Part shown: piece by piece, positions 26,731 through 37,984 of the stretch
How the letters are laid out: every line of letters starts with the position of its first letter
Numbering within the stretch: position 1 is the first letter of the stretch
NCBI RefSeq assembly: GCF_022884085.1
Contig: NZ_JAGGCS010000003.1
Span: 219,437-283,436, forward strand
Source: Paenirhizobium cremeum
GTDB taxonomy: Bacteria > Pseudomonadota > Alphaproteobacteria > Rhizobiales > Rhizobiaceae
DNA: 64,000 nucleotides
Direction of reading: 5' to 3'
Translations under genes and position numbers: made by a program
The notes under the pieces: generated by a model
Told to the model about the DNA's origin: nothing
Databases searched by the model: none
What the model saw: only the letters and a program-made list of their open reading frames with translations

Positions 26731-27192
26731 TTGCCCCTGACAATCAGCCGCGAGCCCGTTCGTCAGGCGGGCGTGATTGCCCTTTTGGAACAGTCGGATG
26801 CTTATATGGCGGCGCTCTATCCGGCCGACAGCAATCATCTTCTCGACCTCGCTTCCCTTGAAAAGCCGGAGGTGTCTTTCCTCGTTGCCCGGAACGATGG
26901 AGAGATTGTCGGATGCTGTGCTCTCGTGGAGGCGGGCGACGGCACTGCCGAAATCAAGCGCATGTTTGTGGCGCCCAATGCGCGGGGCCTTGCGATAGGG
27001 CGTCGCCTGATGGAAGCGCTGGAGGAGACCGCGCATGCCATGGGGCTTTCGGCCATCCGCCTTGAAACCGGAGTAAGCCAGCCGGAGGCCATCGGTCTTT
27101 ATCGTCGCTTCGGCTTTGAGGACATTCCGCCCTTCGGCTCCTATCGTGCCGATCCCCTGAGCCTGTTCATGGAAAAGCGACTGCTCGGTTGA
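26731..27192 (+). CDS. GNAT family N-acetyltransferase
   Basis: The 153-residue protein has the GNAT core: FLVARNDGEIVGCCALVEAGDGTAEIKRMFVAPNARGLAIGRRLMEALEETA, where V-x-P-x-x-R-G-x-x-I-G-R is the acetyl-CoA pyrophosphate loop, followed by RLETGVSQPEAIGLYRRFGF. The substrate is unknown. No ATG fits; the TTG at 26731 has a strong GAGGAG six bases upstream. A palindrome CGACAC-AGT-GTGTCG at 26648-26662 lies in the gap between this gene and the divergent hypothetical. Confidence 0.88.
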   Translation: MPLTISREPVRQAGVIALLEQSDAYMAALYPADSNHLLDLASLEKPEVSFLVARNDGEIVGCCALVEAGDGTAEIKRMFVAPNARGLAIGRRLMEALEETAHAMGLSAIRLETGVSQPEAIGLYRRFGFEDIPPFGSYRADPLSLFMEKRLLG

Positions 27193-27332
27193 GTGTTCGG
27201 CCGGCGACACGGCAATTTAGCCGCCGGCGCTTCTCAATGCTCTTGGCGAGGTCGTGAAAATATGAAAAAGGAATTCAATATTTATCCTCCGGGTTCGGAG
27301 CCCCTTGTTTTTCAATTCCTTGCGGACTGACC

Positions 27333-29063
27333 ATGCTGCGCAGATTCTTTGCATTTTATTGGCCTTACCGTGGCCTGTTCGTCCTTGATTTCGCTTGCGC
27401 GGTATTGTCCGGTCTGCTCGAACTGGGCTTTCCGATGGCGGTCAAGGCTTTCGTCGACGACCTGCTGCCGAGCGGTCAGTGGGGCCTCATCGTCGGTGCT
27501 TCCGCCGCGTTGCTGGCCATCTACATCCTCAATACCGCATTGATGGCGACGGTCACCTATTGGGGCCATATGCTCGGCATCAACATCGAGACGGACATGC
27601 GTCGCCTCGCTTTCAGCCATATCCAGAAGCTTTCGTTCCGTTATTTCGACAACGAAAAAACCGGTCATCTGGTCGGTCGGCTGACCAAGGACCTTGAGGA
27701 GATCGGCGAGGTCGCCCACCACGGACCGGAAGACCTGTTCATCGCGATTATGACTTTTGTCGGCGCTCTCCTGCTGATGCTGTCGATCAATGTCGAACTC
27801 GCGCTGCTGACGGCCGCGATTGTGCCGCTCACCGCATGGGTCACCAGCCGATACGGCGCGCGGATGACGGATAATTTCCGTTCGCTTTTCGGCAGGGTCG
27901 GCGATTTCAATACGCGTATCGAGGAGAATGTCGGTGGCATTCGCGTGGTGCAGGCCTTCGCCAATGAGGAGCACGAGCGCACGCTGTTCGAAAAGGACAA
28001 CCAGAATTATCGCCGCACCAAGCTTGCCGCCTACCGGATCATGGCCGCCAGTACCTCGATGAGCTACATGAGCATGCGGCTGATCCAGATGGTGGTGATG
28101 ATTACCGGCGCTTATTTCGTCCTGTCCGGCAGCCTCTCGAACGGCGGCTTCGTGAGTTTCCTGCTTCTGGTGGGCGTGTTCTTCCGGCCGGTAGAGAAAA
28201 TCAACTCCGTCATCGAGACCTATCCCAAGGGCATTGCCGGTTTCCGTCGCTTTGTCGAACTCATCGACACGGAGCCGGATATCGCCGACGCGCTCGACGC
28301 CATCGAGGCGCCGCAGTTCCGGGGTGATATCGCCTTCCGGTCGGTCGGTTTCGGCTATATACCCGAAAAGCCGGTGCTGCGTGGCATCGATCTCGATATC
28401 AAGGCTGGCGAGACCATCGCTTTCGTCGGCCCGTCGGGAGCCGGCAAGACGACGCTCTGTTCCCTTTTGCCGCGCTTCTACGATGTCAATGCCGGCGCCA
28501 TCACCATCGATGGCCACGATATCCGCAGCCTGACGCTCGCTTCGCTGCGCAGCCAGATCGGTATTGTCCAGCAGGATGTTTTTCTCTTCGGCGGTTCGGT
28601 CCGCGAGAACATCGCCTATGGCCGCCTCGGCGCTTCAGACGCGGAAATCATGGATGCAGCCCGCCGCGCCAAGCTCGACGGCGTCATCGCCGCGATGCCG
28701 CAGGGGCTCGACACAGTGATCGGAGAGCGTGGCGTCAAGCTGTCGGGAGGACAGAAGCAGCGCCTGGCGATTGCCCGCATGTTCCTGAAAAACCCGCCCA
28801 TTCTCATTCTCGACGAGGCGACGTCGGCGCTCGATACCGAGACGGAGCGAGCCATTCAGCAGTCGCTTGGCGAGCTCTCCGAGGGGCGCACGACCCTGGT
28901 CATCGCCCACCGGCTGGCAACGATCCGAGATGCTTCCAGGATTGTCGTGGTGGATGCCAGCGGTATTGCGGAGATCGGCACCCATGCCGAACTGCTGCGC
29001 GCCGGTCGCGGCTACGCCCGGCTTTACGAGGCGCAGTTCGGGCAATTGGGCGCGGCGGAGTAA
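27333..29063 (+). CDS. ABC exporter half-transporter (MsbA-like, fused membrane and ATPase domains)
   Basis: The 576-residue protein has six membrane helices in about residues 1-310, starting LRRFFAFYWPYRGLFVLDFACAVLSGLLELGFPMAVKAFVDDLLP, and a C-terminal ATPase with Walker A GPSGAGKTTL, Q-loop, signature LSGGQKQRLAIARM and Walker B ILILDEATSALDTETE. Half-transporters of this type work as homodimers and export lipids or drugs; the substrate cannot be told from the sequence. It stands alone between the GNAT gene and the convergent parE. Confidence 0.93.
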   Translation: MLRRFFAFYWPYRGLFVLDFACAVLSGLLELGFPMAVKAFVDDLLPSGQWGLIVGASAALLAIYILNTALMATVTYWGHMLGINIETDMRRLAFSHIQKLSFRYFDNEKTGHLVGRLTKDLEEIGEVAHHGPEDLFIAIMTFVGALLLMLSINVELALLTAAIVPLTAWVTSRYGARMTDNFRSLFGRVGDFNTRIEENVGGIRVVQAFANEEHERTLFEKDNQNYRRTKLAAYRIMAASTSMSYMSMRLIQMVVMITGAYFVLSGSLSNGGFVSFLLLVGVFFRPVEKINSVIETYPKGIAGFRRFVELIDTEPDIADALDAIEAPQFRGDIAFRSVGFGYIPEKPVLRGIDLDIKAGETIAFVGPSGAGKTTLCSLLPRFYDVNAGAITIDGHDIRSLTLASLRSQIGIVQQDVFLFGGSVRENIAYGRLGASDAEIMDAARRAKLDGVIAAMPQGLDTVIGERGVKLSGGQKQRLAIARMFLKNPPILILDEATSALDTETERAIQQSLGELSEGRTTLVIAHRLATIRDASRIVVVDASGIAEIGTHAELLRAGRGYARLYEAQFGQLGAAE

Positions 29064-29326
29064 GCCACGGGCTTCCTTCGCCGGAGATTTTTGAAGAGAG
29101 CGACGTCGGATCTTTGCTTCCGGGTGGCCCCTGCATGCCCGGGAGACAGACGAAGCAGCATATGGCGACGGCAAGGAGAGCCGTTGGAAACCCGGTAAAG
29201 ATGCCTGGGGAAGATCAGGGGGGCGCCGGTGCATTCCTATTTGGAACTGCCGCTCGGCTATCGCCATCCCGTTCACCGGCTGTCGCGGTCAGCCAGGAAC
29301 AGGGTTGATCGCGATCCGCGCTCGTC

Positions 29327-31387
29327 TCAGATATCGAGGTTTTCCGCAAATGCGGCCCGTTCCTGGATAAAGCGGAAACGCGCTTCCGGCTTGGTACCCA
29401 TCAGGGCGTCGACCGCGTCGCGCGTTCCTTCGAAGTCCACGTCATCGATCTCCACCCGGAGAAGCGTGCGTTTCGCGGGGTCCATCGTGGTTTCCTTGAG
29501 CTGGGCCGGCATCATTTCGCCCAGACCTTTGAAGCGACCGATCTCGACCTTCTTGCCTTTGAAAACCGTGTCCATCAACTCAGCCCGGTGGGCGTCGTCG
29601 CGGGCATAGATCGTCTTGGCGCCCTGTCGGATGACGTAGAGGGGAGGCACCGCAAGATAGAGATGGTTGCCGCGGATCAGTTCCGGCATTTCCTGGTAGA
29701 AGAAGGTAATCAGCAGAGAGGCGATGTGCGCGCCGTCAACGTCCGCATCGGTCATGACGATGATGCGTTCGTAGCGCAGGTCCTCCTCACGATATTTGGA
29801 GCGAGTACCGCAGCCGAGCGCCTGAATGAGATCGGCGATCTGCTGGTTCGCCATCAGCTTGTCGCGGCTGGCGCTGCCGACGTTGAGGATCTTGCCGCGC
29901 AGCGGCAGGATGGCCTGGTTGGCGCGGTTGCGCGCCTGCTTGGCCGAGCCGCCGGCCGAATCGCCTTCGACGATAAAGAGTTCGGCGCCTTCCGCCGTAT
30001 TCTGCGCGCAGTCGGCCAGCTTGCCCGGCAGGCGCAGCTTGCGCACCGCCGTCTTGCGGTTCACTTCCTTTTCCTTGCGGCGGCGCAGGCGTTCTTCCGC
30101 CCGTTCGATCACCCAGTCGAGCAGCTTGGCCGCCTCGTTGGGGTTGTCGGCGAGATAATGGTCGAAGGGATCGCGCAAAGCGTTTTCGACAATGCGCTGT
30201 GCCTCGACGGTCGCGAGCTTGTCCTTGGTCTGGCCGACGAATTCCGGTTCGCGGATGAAGACCGACAGCATGCCGACGGCAGAGATCATCACGTCGTCGG
30301 TGGTGATCTGCTGGGCGCGCTTGTTCTGCGTCAGTTCGGCGTAGTTCTTGAGGCCCTTGGTCAGCGCTATGCGCAGACCGGCTTCATGGGTGCCGCCTTC
30401 GGGAGTCGGAATGGTATTGCAGTAGGAATGAACCTGCGGGTCGCCGCCATACCAGGTGACCGCCCATTCAAGCGCGCCGTGGCCGTTCGTCTTCTCCGTC
30501 TTGCCGGCGAAGATCTCGCGGGTAACGGTGAATTCCTTGCCGAGCGTTGCCGCGAGGTAATCCTTCAGGCCGCCGGGGAAATGGAAGACCGCTTTTTCCG
30601 GGATCTCCCCGCCAGCAGGCACCATTCCCGGATCGCAGGACCACCGTATCTCTACGCCGCCGAACAGATAGGCCTTCGAGCGCGCCATGCGGAAGATACG
30701 GGCAGGATCGAATTTCGCGTGGTCACCGAAGATCTGCGGGTCCGGATGAAAGCGCACGCGCGTGCCGCGGCGATTATGCACCTCGCCAAGCTCCTCGAGG
30801 CCTCCGAGCGGCACCCCGCGGGAGAAGCGCTGGCGGTAGAGCTTGCGGTTGCGGGCGACCTCGACCTCCAGCATGTCCGAAAGCGCGTTGACGACCGATA
30901 CGCCGACGCCGTGCAGACCGCCGGATGTCTCATAGGCCTTGCCGTCGAACTTGCCGCCCGCATGCAGCTTCGTCATGATGACTTCGAGCGTCGATTTGCC
31001 CGGCACCTGCGGATGCAACTCCACCGGAATGCCGCGTCCATTGTCGGTGACCGTCAGAAAGCCTTCCGAATCTAGATAGACATCGATGAAATTGGCGTGG
31101 CCGGCCACCGCCTCGTCCATCGAGTTGTCGATGACTTCGGCAAACAGGTGGTGCAAGGCCTTCTCATCCGTGCCGCCGATATACATGCCCGGCCGCATGC
31201 GGACCGGTTCCAGCCCTTCTAGAACGCGGATCGAGGATGCGCCGTATTCGTCCGTTCCCGCGGACGGAGACGGGGCAGCAGGCACCGCAGCACGCGGCCG
31301 TTCGGCAGGCGAAATGGTAGCCGGGCTTTCGGGGGTCTCGGTCTTCTGCACAAGCGGCAGTCCGGCGAAGAGATCGTTGTCGTCCAT
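29327..31387 (-). CDS. parE: DNA topoisomerase IV subunit B ParE
   Basis: ATPase subunit of topoisomerase IV, which decatenates chromosomes with ParC. The 686-residue protein starts with about 50 residues of rhizobial extension and then has the GHKL ATPase motifs GMYIGGTDEKALHHLFAEVIDNSMDEA and GRGIPVELHPQVPGKSTLEVIMTKLHAGGKFD, and the TOPRIM signature AELFIVEGDSAGGSAKQARNR with the acidic DADVDGAHI. ParE rather than GyrB is judged from LRDPFDHYLADNPNEAAKLLDWVI and length. Transcribed alone, convergent with the ABC exporter across a 263-base gap without visible features. Confidence 0.95.
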   Translation of the reverse strand: MDDNDLFAGLPLVQKTETPESPATISPAERPRAAVPAAPSPSAGTDEYGASSIRVLEGLEPVRMRPGMYIGGTDEKALHHLFAEVIDNSMDEAVAGHANFIDVYLDSEGFLTVTDNGRGIPVELHPQVPGKSTLEVIMTKLHAGGKFDGKAYETSGGLHGVGVSVVNALSDMLEVEVARNRKLYRQRFSRGVPLGGLEELGEVHNRRGTRVRFHPDPQIFGDHAKFDPARIFRMARSKAYLFGGVEIRWSCDPGMVPAGGEIPEKAVFHFPGGLKDYLAATLGKEFTVTREIFAGKTEKTNGHGALEWAVTWYGGDPQVHSYCNTIPTPEGGTHEAGLRIALTKGLKNYAELTQNKRAQQITTDDVMISAVGMLSVFIREPEFVGQTKDKLATVEAQRIVENALRDPFDHYLADNPNEAAKLLDWVIERAEERLRRRKEKEVNRKTAVRKLRLPGKLADCAQNTAEGAELFIVEGDSAGGSAKQARNRANQAILPLRGKILNVGSASRDKLMANQQIADLIQALGCGTRSKYREEDLRYERIIVMTDADVDGAHIASLLITFFYQEMPELIRGNHLYLAVPPLYVIRQGAKTIYARDDAHRAELMDTVFKGKKVEIGRFKGLGEMMPAQLKETTMDPAKRTLLRVEIDDVDFEGTRDAVDALMGTKPEARFRFIQERAAFAENLDI

Positions 31388-31608
31388 GGCTTCGTTCGAT
31401 AATCTGTCGGTTGCGTCGGCGTCAACGGCTGGGCCTTGCGCGCAACTTGCCTGAAACCCGCATCACTCTTGCGAATCGCCGGGATTTTGCCAGAAAGGCG
31501 AGGCAGGCGCGACTTTGCCTCGCAGGCTGCCGCGTGAAAATTCCTTTGAAGCATTGCGTGTCCGCCGCGGCGAAGGCAAGGCTCACCGGGCGAGGAGACG
31601 CATTCCCG

Positions 31609-32496
31609 ATGCAAATGTCCACAGTTCATTTTCGCAGCGCCGCGCTCATCCTGTTGCTTCTGGCTTGCATGGTGACCGGTGAAACGCGCGCCGAGACGCT
31701 GGCCCCCTTCAAGGACGATCTGTTTTCCAGCCCGGCGATCATCGAGAGCCGGGATGGCGGCGATTTCGAAGTGGTCGATTATCAGGAGCTGCGTGATATC
31801 AATGGACGCGACCAGATACCCGAGCGCCGTGTAAAGTCGCGATATGTCGATCTCGCCGTCAAGCGCCAGCAGGTGAACGAGACGCTGGTTCTTCCGACCG
31901 GTCCTCTCGACGTGACCCGGGTCGGGGCAGCCCAGAATGCGGCCTTTTCGGTCATCTTCATCCATGGTCGTGGCGGCGACCGAAGGCTCGGCGCCAACGA
32001 TTATTCCTTCGGCGGCAATTTCAACCGTCTCAAGAATTTGGCCGTGCGCAATGGCGGCGCCTACTACGCTCCCTCGGTACCGTCCTTCGATGCGGCCGGC
32101 GTGGCCGTGGTTTCCGCACTGATCGGCGATATCGCCGCCCGTTCTCCGGGACGGCCTATCGTGCTCGCCTGCGCCTCCATGGGCAGCTTCGTCTGCTGGG
32201 GCGTGACGCGGGACGCTGCGGCAGTCGAAAAGCTCGGCGGCATGGCGATCCTCGGCGGTGCGACCGATCCGGATTTTGCCGGGAGCGCCGCTTACAAGCG
32301 CAAGCTGCCGATTGCCTTCACCCATGGCAGCAGGGACAGCGTCTATGCCGCCGCCGATCAGATCGCGCTCTATGACCGGTTGCACAAGTCGGGCTATCCT
32401 GCCCGTTTCACCCTTTTCGAAACCGGCTCGCACGGCACGCCTGTGCGCATGAGCGACTGGCGGCAGATCATCAACTGGCTGTTGCAGAAGCGCTGA
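31609..32496 (+). CDS. Secreted alpha/beta hydrolase-fold protein
   Basis: The 295-residue protein has a signal peptide (about 1-29, [22 protein letters not shown]) and an alpha/beta hydrolase fold: [14 protein letters not shown] gives the oxyanion region, [14 protein letters not shown] the nucleophile elbow (C-A-S-M-G instead of G-x-S-x-G), and TGSHGTPV the catalytic His. Probably a periplasmic esterase or lipase of unknown substrate. ATG 31609 has GAGGAG upstream. It lies between divergent parE and tpiA. Confidence 0.86.
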   Translation: MQMSTVHFRSAALILLLLACMVTGETRAETLAPFKDDLFSSPAIIESRDGGDFEVVDYQELRDINGRDQIPERRVKSRYVDLAVKRQQVNETLVLPTGPLDVTRVGAAQNAAFSVIFIHGRGGDRRLGANDYSFGGNFNRLKNLAVRNGGAYYAPSVPSFDAAGVAVVSALIGDIAARSPGRPIVLACASMGSFVCWGVTRDAAAVEKLGGMAILGGATDPDFAGSAAYKRKLPIAFTHGSRDSVYAAADQIALYDRLHKSGYPARFTLFETGSHGTPVRMSDWRQIINWLLQKR

Positions 32497-32656
32497 AAAC
32501 GGCGATGAAAAGCAGAGTCTGCTAATAAATGCTGCAGATTTGAGCCTGATTTTCACCATATCGCCTGATTTCGCGGCGAATTTCCCAGCTCAAGCTTTTC
32601 TTTGCCCCCTTGATTTGCTAGGTCCGCGACAAGGAAAATGGGGTTGGATTATCGAG

Positions 32657-33427
32657 ATGACACCGAATGTTCGTCCGCTTGTCGCGGGAAACTGGAAGAT
32701 GAACGGTACGCGGGCCTCGCTCGACCAGATCAAGGCAATGGCCGAAGGCGTGATGTCGCCGCTCTCGGATAAAGTCGAGACATTGATCTGCCCGCCGGCG
32801 ACCCTGCTTTACGTCGCGACCGCGCTCTGCACGGACAGCCCCTTGATGATCGGCGCGCAGGATTGCCACCAGAACCCTTCCGGGGCCCACACCGGCGATA
32901 TTTCGGCTGAAATGATCGCTGATTGCTTCGGAACCCATGTGATTGTCGGTCATTCCGAGCGGCGTACCGATCATGCCGAAACCGACCATCTCGTCCGCGC
33001 CAAGGCTGAAGCCGCCTATGCGGCCGACCTGACCGCGATAATCTGCATTGGCGAGACCGCCGATGAGCGCAGATCGGGGCAGACCCTCGATATCCTGAAG
33101 CGGCAGTTGGCTGGCTCCGTGCCGGACGGAGCGACCGCCGCCAATACGGTCATTGCCTATGAACCCGTATGGGCGATCGGCACCGGGCTCACGCCGACCG
33201 TAAGCGATGTTGAGGAGGCCCATGCCTTCATGCGGGCCGAACTGGTCAAGCGTTTCCCCGACGAGGGCAAAGGCATGCGCATTCTTTATGGCGGTTCGGT
33301 GAAGCCGTCGAACGCCAAGGAGCTGATGGGGGTCGCCAATGTCGATGGCGCGCTGATCGGTGGCGCGAGCTTGAAGGCCGCCGATTTCCTCGCCATATAC
33401 CGGGTCTATGAGGAACTCACCGCCTGA
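32657..33427 (+). CDS. tpiA: Triosephosphate isomerase
   Basis: Interconverts dihydroxyacetone phosphate and glyceraldehyde 3-phosphate. The 256-residue TIM barrel shows Lys in AGNWKMNGT, catalytic His in VIVGHSERR, catalytic Glu in [11 protein letters not shown] and the phosphate-binding [10 protein letters not shown]. The start ATG 32657 is placed by homology at [17 protein letters not shown]; an upstream in-frame stretch has no similarity. The order tpiA-secG-pyrG on one strand is common in rhizobia. Confidence 0.97.
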   Translation: MTPNVRPLVAGNWKMNGTRASLDQIKAMAEGVMSPLSDKVETLICPPATLLYVATALCTDSPLMIGAQDCHQNPSGAHTGDISAEMIADCFGTHVIVGHSERRTDHAETDHLVRAKAEAAYAADLTAIICIGETADERRSGQTLDILKRQLAGSVPDGATAANTVIAYEPVWAIGTGLTPTVSDVEEAHAFMRAELVKRFPDEGKGMRILYGGSVKPSNAKELMGVANVDGALIGGASLKAADFLAIYRVYEELTA

Positions 33428-33519
33428 AAAACGGGCGAGGGGCTTTCATTGGCGATGTCTCTCGTGTAGAGAGCCGCCAAACATCGTAATTTGCCTGTCC
33501 AGGGCAGGATGGAAAATCC

Positions 33520-33939
33520 ATGCAGACCGTATTGATTGTCATTCATCTCATGATCGTGCTGGCGCTTGTCGGCGTCGTGCTGATCCAGCGTTCCGAAGGC
33601 GGCGGCCTCGGAATCGGCGGCGGTTCCGGCTTCATGTCGGCGCGCGGCACCGCCAATGCACTAACCCGCACGACAGCGATTCTCGCTGCTCTTTTCTTTG
33701 CGACCTCGCTCGGTCTCGGCCTGCTCGCCCGCTTTGAATCGAAGCCGACCGATATTCTCGATCGCATTCAGTCCAGCCCGACGGCTCCCGGCGCAAGCGT
33801 ACTCGACCAGCTTCCGGGCTCGGCTCCGGCTGCCAATCAGGCTCCCGCCGGTTCCACCGCTCCGGCTGCCGATGGCGCGGCCGCACCGGCTCCCGCGGCC
33901 CCCAAGGCCGATCCGAACGCCGTTCCGACGGGTAACTGA
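33520..33939 (+). CDS. secG: Protein translocase subunit SecG
   Basis: Small component of the SecYEG channel. The 139-residue protein has two hydrophobic segments, about 1-22 (VLIVIHLMIVLALVGVVLIQRSEGGGLGIG) and 52-74 (TTAILAALFFATSLGLGLLA), then a long Ala/Pro-rich tail, usual in alphaproteobacterial SecG. It follows tpiA by 92 bases and ends in an intrinsic terminator before pyrG. Confidence 0.95.
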   Translation: MQTVLIVIHLMIVLALVGVVLIQRSEGGGLGIGGGSGFMSARGTANALTRTTAILAALFFATSLGLGLLARFESKPTDILDRIQSSPTAPGASVLDQLPGSAPAANQAPAGSTAPAADGAAAPAPAAPKADPNAVPTGN

Positions 33940-33959
33940 TCGTCGGTTCTTCCATCACT

Positions 33960-33993
33960 CCGGCGGGCTTAACGGTCCGCCGGTTTTCTTTTG
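33960..33993 (+). terminator. Intrinsic terminator after secG
   Basis: CCGGCGG / CCGCCGG stem (33960-33966 with 33977-33983) followed by TTTTCTTTT. It starts about 20 bases after the secG stop and separates tpiA-secG from pyrG, which therefore likely has its own promoter in the AT-rich stretch around 33995-34025. Confidence 0.8.
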
Positions 33994-34025
33994 TGTATAT
34001 TCCGCCCCACTTAATAAAAAAGTAG

Positions 34026-35711
<1,686 letters not shown>

Positions 35712-35743
35712 TCGAGACCGACGGAATACGTATGTAAAACGGG

Positions 35744-35768
35744 AACCCGGCCTTGCGGCCGGGTTTTT
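35744..35768 (+). terminator. Intrinsic terminator after pyrG
   Basis: AACCCGGCC-TTGC-GGCCGGGTT followed by a T run, about 32 bases past the pyrG stop: a textbook terminator. Confidence 0.88.
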
Positions 35769-35842
35769 CATTTTTCCGCAGGCCCGCCAAGCCCCGTGCA
35801 AGCCCCTCGAGTCACGATGAGAAAAACTTAAGGAGGTTTTTG

Positions 35843-36259
35843 ATGCGTATTGGTGAATTGTCTTTATTTTCAACCCAGTATTCCACCGGTTCAACGAGCA
35901 TTCCCCAAGGTGCCGCGGATACCGGCTTCTCCGCGCTGCTGGACGAGCGGACCTTCTCCGTCGGAGACGAGGACGCACTCGAAGCGCGCAAGGATGCGTA
36001 CGAGGCTCAGCAGGAGGCGGAGAAGAGCGCGGCCCAGGACGACATCATATCGCAGTTCCTGGAATATTCGGACATGACGCTCGCAGAGAAGATCCGCGCC
36101 GCCTACCTCGATGACCACAATCTCACGGAAGAGCAGCTTGCGGCGATGCCGGAAGACGAGCGCAAGGCGATCGAGGACGAGATCCAGGAAGCGATAAAGA
36201 GTCAGCTCGGTATCGACCAGGATGGCGGCGCTTCGTCGGAAGAAACCGCCAGCGTCTGA
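35843..36259 (+). CDS. Hypothetical protein (138 aa), acidic, helical
   Basis: I do not recognise a named family. A near-perfect ribosome site AAGGAGG seven bases before ATG 35843 and a compact coding frame show a well-translated gene. The N-terminal 30 residues are Ser/Thr-rich; the rest is strongly acidic and helical, with a repeat-like end LTEEQLAAMPEDERKAIEDEIQEAIKSQL that resembles C-terminal motifs of other uncharacterised rhizobial proteins. It sits alone between the pyrG terminator and the convergent moeA, near the breakpoint discussed in the findings. Confidence 0.78.
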   Translation: MRIGELSLFSTQYSTGSTSIPQGAADTGFSALLDERTFSVGDEDALEARKDAYEAQQEAEKSAAQDDIISQFLEYSDMTLAEKIRAAYLDDHNLTEEQLAAMPEDERKAIEDEIQEAIKSQLGIDQDGGASSEETASV

Positions 36260-36261
36260 AA

Positions 36262-36287
36262 CGCCGGCCGTCGTTAGTTAGCCGGCG
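36262..36287. terminator. Hairpin between convergent hypothetical and moeA genes
   Basis: CGCCGGC (36262-36268) and GCCGGCG (36281-36287) form a 7-base stem that overlaps the moeA stop codon and lies 3 bases past the hypothetical gene. No T run. It could limit read-through in both directions. Confidence 0.4.
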
Positions 36288-37498
36288 AAGGGACGAAGAA
36301 GCAGGATCGGGGTTTCGTCGCCGGCCTCAAGCGCCGGCGCTTCCGGTGGACGGACGATGAGACAGTCCGATTGCGCGAAGATCTTCATCATGGAAGAATC
36401 CTGCTTGCCGAAACACTGGACGACCAGCTTGCCATCGGCGCGCATCAGGCGTGCGCGAAGGTGATCCTGTCGTTTGTCGTTCGCCGGAAGACTGGATGCC
36501 GAAAGTGCGGTCGTATGCCGCTGCAGAGGAGTTCTTCCAGTCATTCGGGCGAGCAGCGGCTCAAGAAACAGCAGGGCGCAGACCATGCTGGACACAGGAT
36601 TGCCGGGGAGTCCGAGCACACGCATTTCACCCAGACTGCCAACCATCAGCGGCTTTCCGGGCCGCATGGCGATCCGCCAGAAATCCAGTGTCATGCCGGC
36701 GTCGAGCAGCGTCGATTGCACCAGATCGTGATCGCCGACCGAGGCTCCGCCGAGCGTCACCAGAACATCCGCGCCGAGCGCCCTGGCTTTCTCGACCGCA
36801 CGGGTGATCTCGCCGCGGTCATCGGCGACGATGCCGAGGTCCACGACCTCCGCGCCGTTGTCGCGGGCGAGCGCGGCAACACCGAAGCTGTTGGAACCGA
36901 TGATCTGGCTGGCCGCAGGCGCTCTGCCGGGACGGACCAGTTCGTCGCCCGTCGCAAGGATCGCGACTTTCGGTCGTTCATAGACCGGCACTTCGGCGTG
37001 GTTCATCGCGGCGACGAGCGTCAGTCGCGCAAAATCAAGATGGGTCCCCGCCGTCAGGACGGTTTCTCCCTCCGCGAAATCCTGCCCACGCGGCCGCACG
37101 TGCCGGCCACGGGTCACGGGAAAGGTGGTGCGGATGCGACCTTCGCCGAGCTTTTCGGCATCTTCCTGCAGGAGAACCGAATCCGCGCCCGACGGAACCG
37201 GCGCGCCGGTGAAGATGCGGACCGTCTCTCCGAAGCCGACGGCGCCCTCGAAAGCATGGCCCGCCGCGGACGTCCCGATAAGATTTAACTCGGCGCCCGG
37301 ACGTGGCGCATCCTCGGCGCGAAGCGCATAGCCGTCCATAGCCGACGCATTGAAAGGCGGCTGGGTCAGGCGCGCATGCAGGTCCGCAGCCAGAACCCGG
37401 CCGTTGGCCTGATCGAGCGGCACCATCTCCCCGCGGACAATAGGCTGCGTCGCCTCCAGAAGCCGCCGCTGGGCTTCTCCGACCGGAATAAGAGACAT
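36278..37498 (-). CDS. moeA: Molybdopterin molybdotransferase MoeA
   Basis: Inserts molybdate into adenylated molybdopterin. The 406-residue protein has the MoeA N-terminal domain (PLDQANGRVLAADLHARLTQPPFNASAMDGYAL) and the MoCF-binding domain with SFGVAALARDNGAEVVDLGIVADD and VLVTLGGASVGDHDLVQ and LPGNPVSSMVC. It directly follows moaC (zero bases between stop and start) at the end of the minus-strand ppiD-trpD-trpC-moaC-moeA run. Confidence 0.96.
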   Translation of the reverse strand: MSLIPVGEAQRRLLEATQPIVRGEMVPLDQANGRVLAADLHARLTQPPFNASAMDGYALRAEDAPRPGAELNLIGTSAAGHAFEGAVGFGETVRIFTGAPVPSGADSVLLQEDAEKLGEGRIRTTFPVTRGRHVRPRGQDFAEGETVLTAGTHLDFARLTLVAAMNHAEVPVYERPKVAILATGDELVRPGRAPAASQIIGSNSFGVAALARDNGAEVVDLGIVADDRGEITRAVEKARALGADVLVTLGGASVGDHDLVQSTLLDAGMTLDFWRIAMRPGKPLMVGSLGEMRVLGLPGNPVSSMVCALLFLEPLLARMTGRTPLQRHTTALSASSLPANDKRQDHLRARLMRADGKLVVQCFGKQDSSMMKIFAQSDCLIVRPPEAPALEAGDETPILLLRPFAG

Positions 37499-37984
37499 CT
37501 AGCCAGCCTCCGGATGACGGAAATGACCGGACTTCCCGCCGATTTTTTCGACCAGCCGGATACCACCGATCTCCATTGCCTTGTCGACCGCCTTTGCCAT
37601 GTCGTAGATGGTCAGGCAGGCGATCGAGACGGCCGTCAGGGCCTCCATTTCGACGCCCGTCTTGCCGGTCAGCTTGGCCGTGGCCGTAACGCGCAGGCCG
37701 GGCAGGGCGGCGTCCTCGACAATCTCCACCGTCACCTTGCTGAGCATCAGCGGGTGGCAGAGCGGAATGAGGTTGGAGGTCTGCTTGGCGGCCATGATGC
37801 CCGCGATCCGAGCCGTCGCGATCACGTCGCCTTTCTTTGCATTGCCGCTCCGGATCGTTTCAAGCGTCTCGGCGGCCATCCGGACGTGCCCTTCGGCGGT
37901 CGCGACGCGAACCGTTTCGGCCTTGTCGCCGACATCCACCATATGCGCCTCGCCGGAGGCGGATATGTGGGTGAGACCGCTCAT
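37499..37984 (-). CDS. moaC: Cyclic pyranopterin monophosphate synthase MoaC
   Basis: Second step of molybdenum cofactor synthesis, acting after MoaA. The 161-residue protein has [55 protein letters not shown] and [25 protein letters not shown], the conserved blocks of MoaC. It overlaps the trpC stop by four bases. An in-frame extension upstream inside trpC is rejected because relatives start at MSGLTH. Confidence 0.96.
   Translation of the reverse strand: MSGLTHISASGEAHMVDVGDKAETVRVATAEGHVRMAAETLETIRSGNAKKGDVIATARIAGIMAAKQTSNLIPLCHPLMLSKVTVEIVEDAALPGLRVTATAKLTGKTGVEMEALTAVSIACLTIYDMAKAVDKAMEIGGIRLVEKIGGKSGHFRHPEAG

Noticed and set aside
29064..29326. Possible small gene between the ABC exporter and parE
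   Set aside because: Short frames lack ribosome sites and family likeness; I see nothing in this gap.
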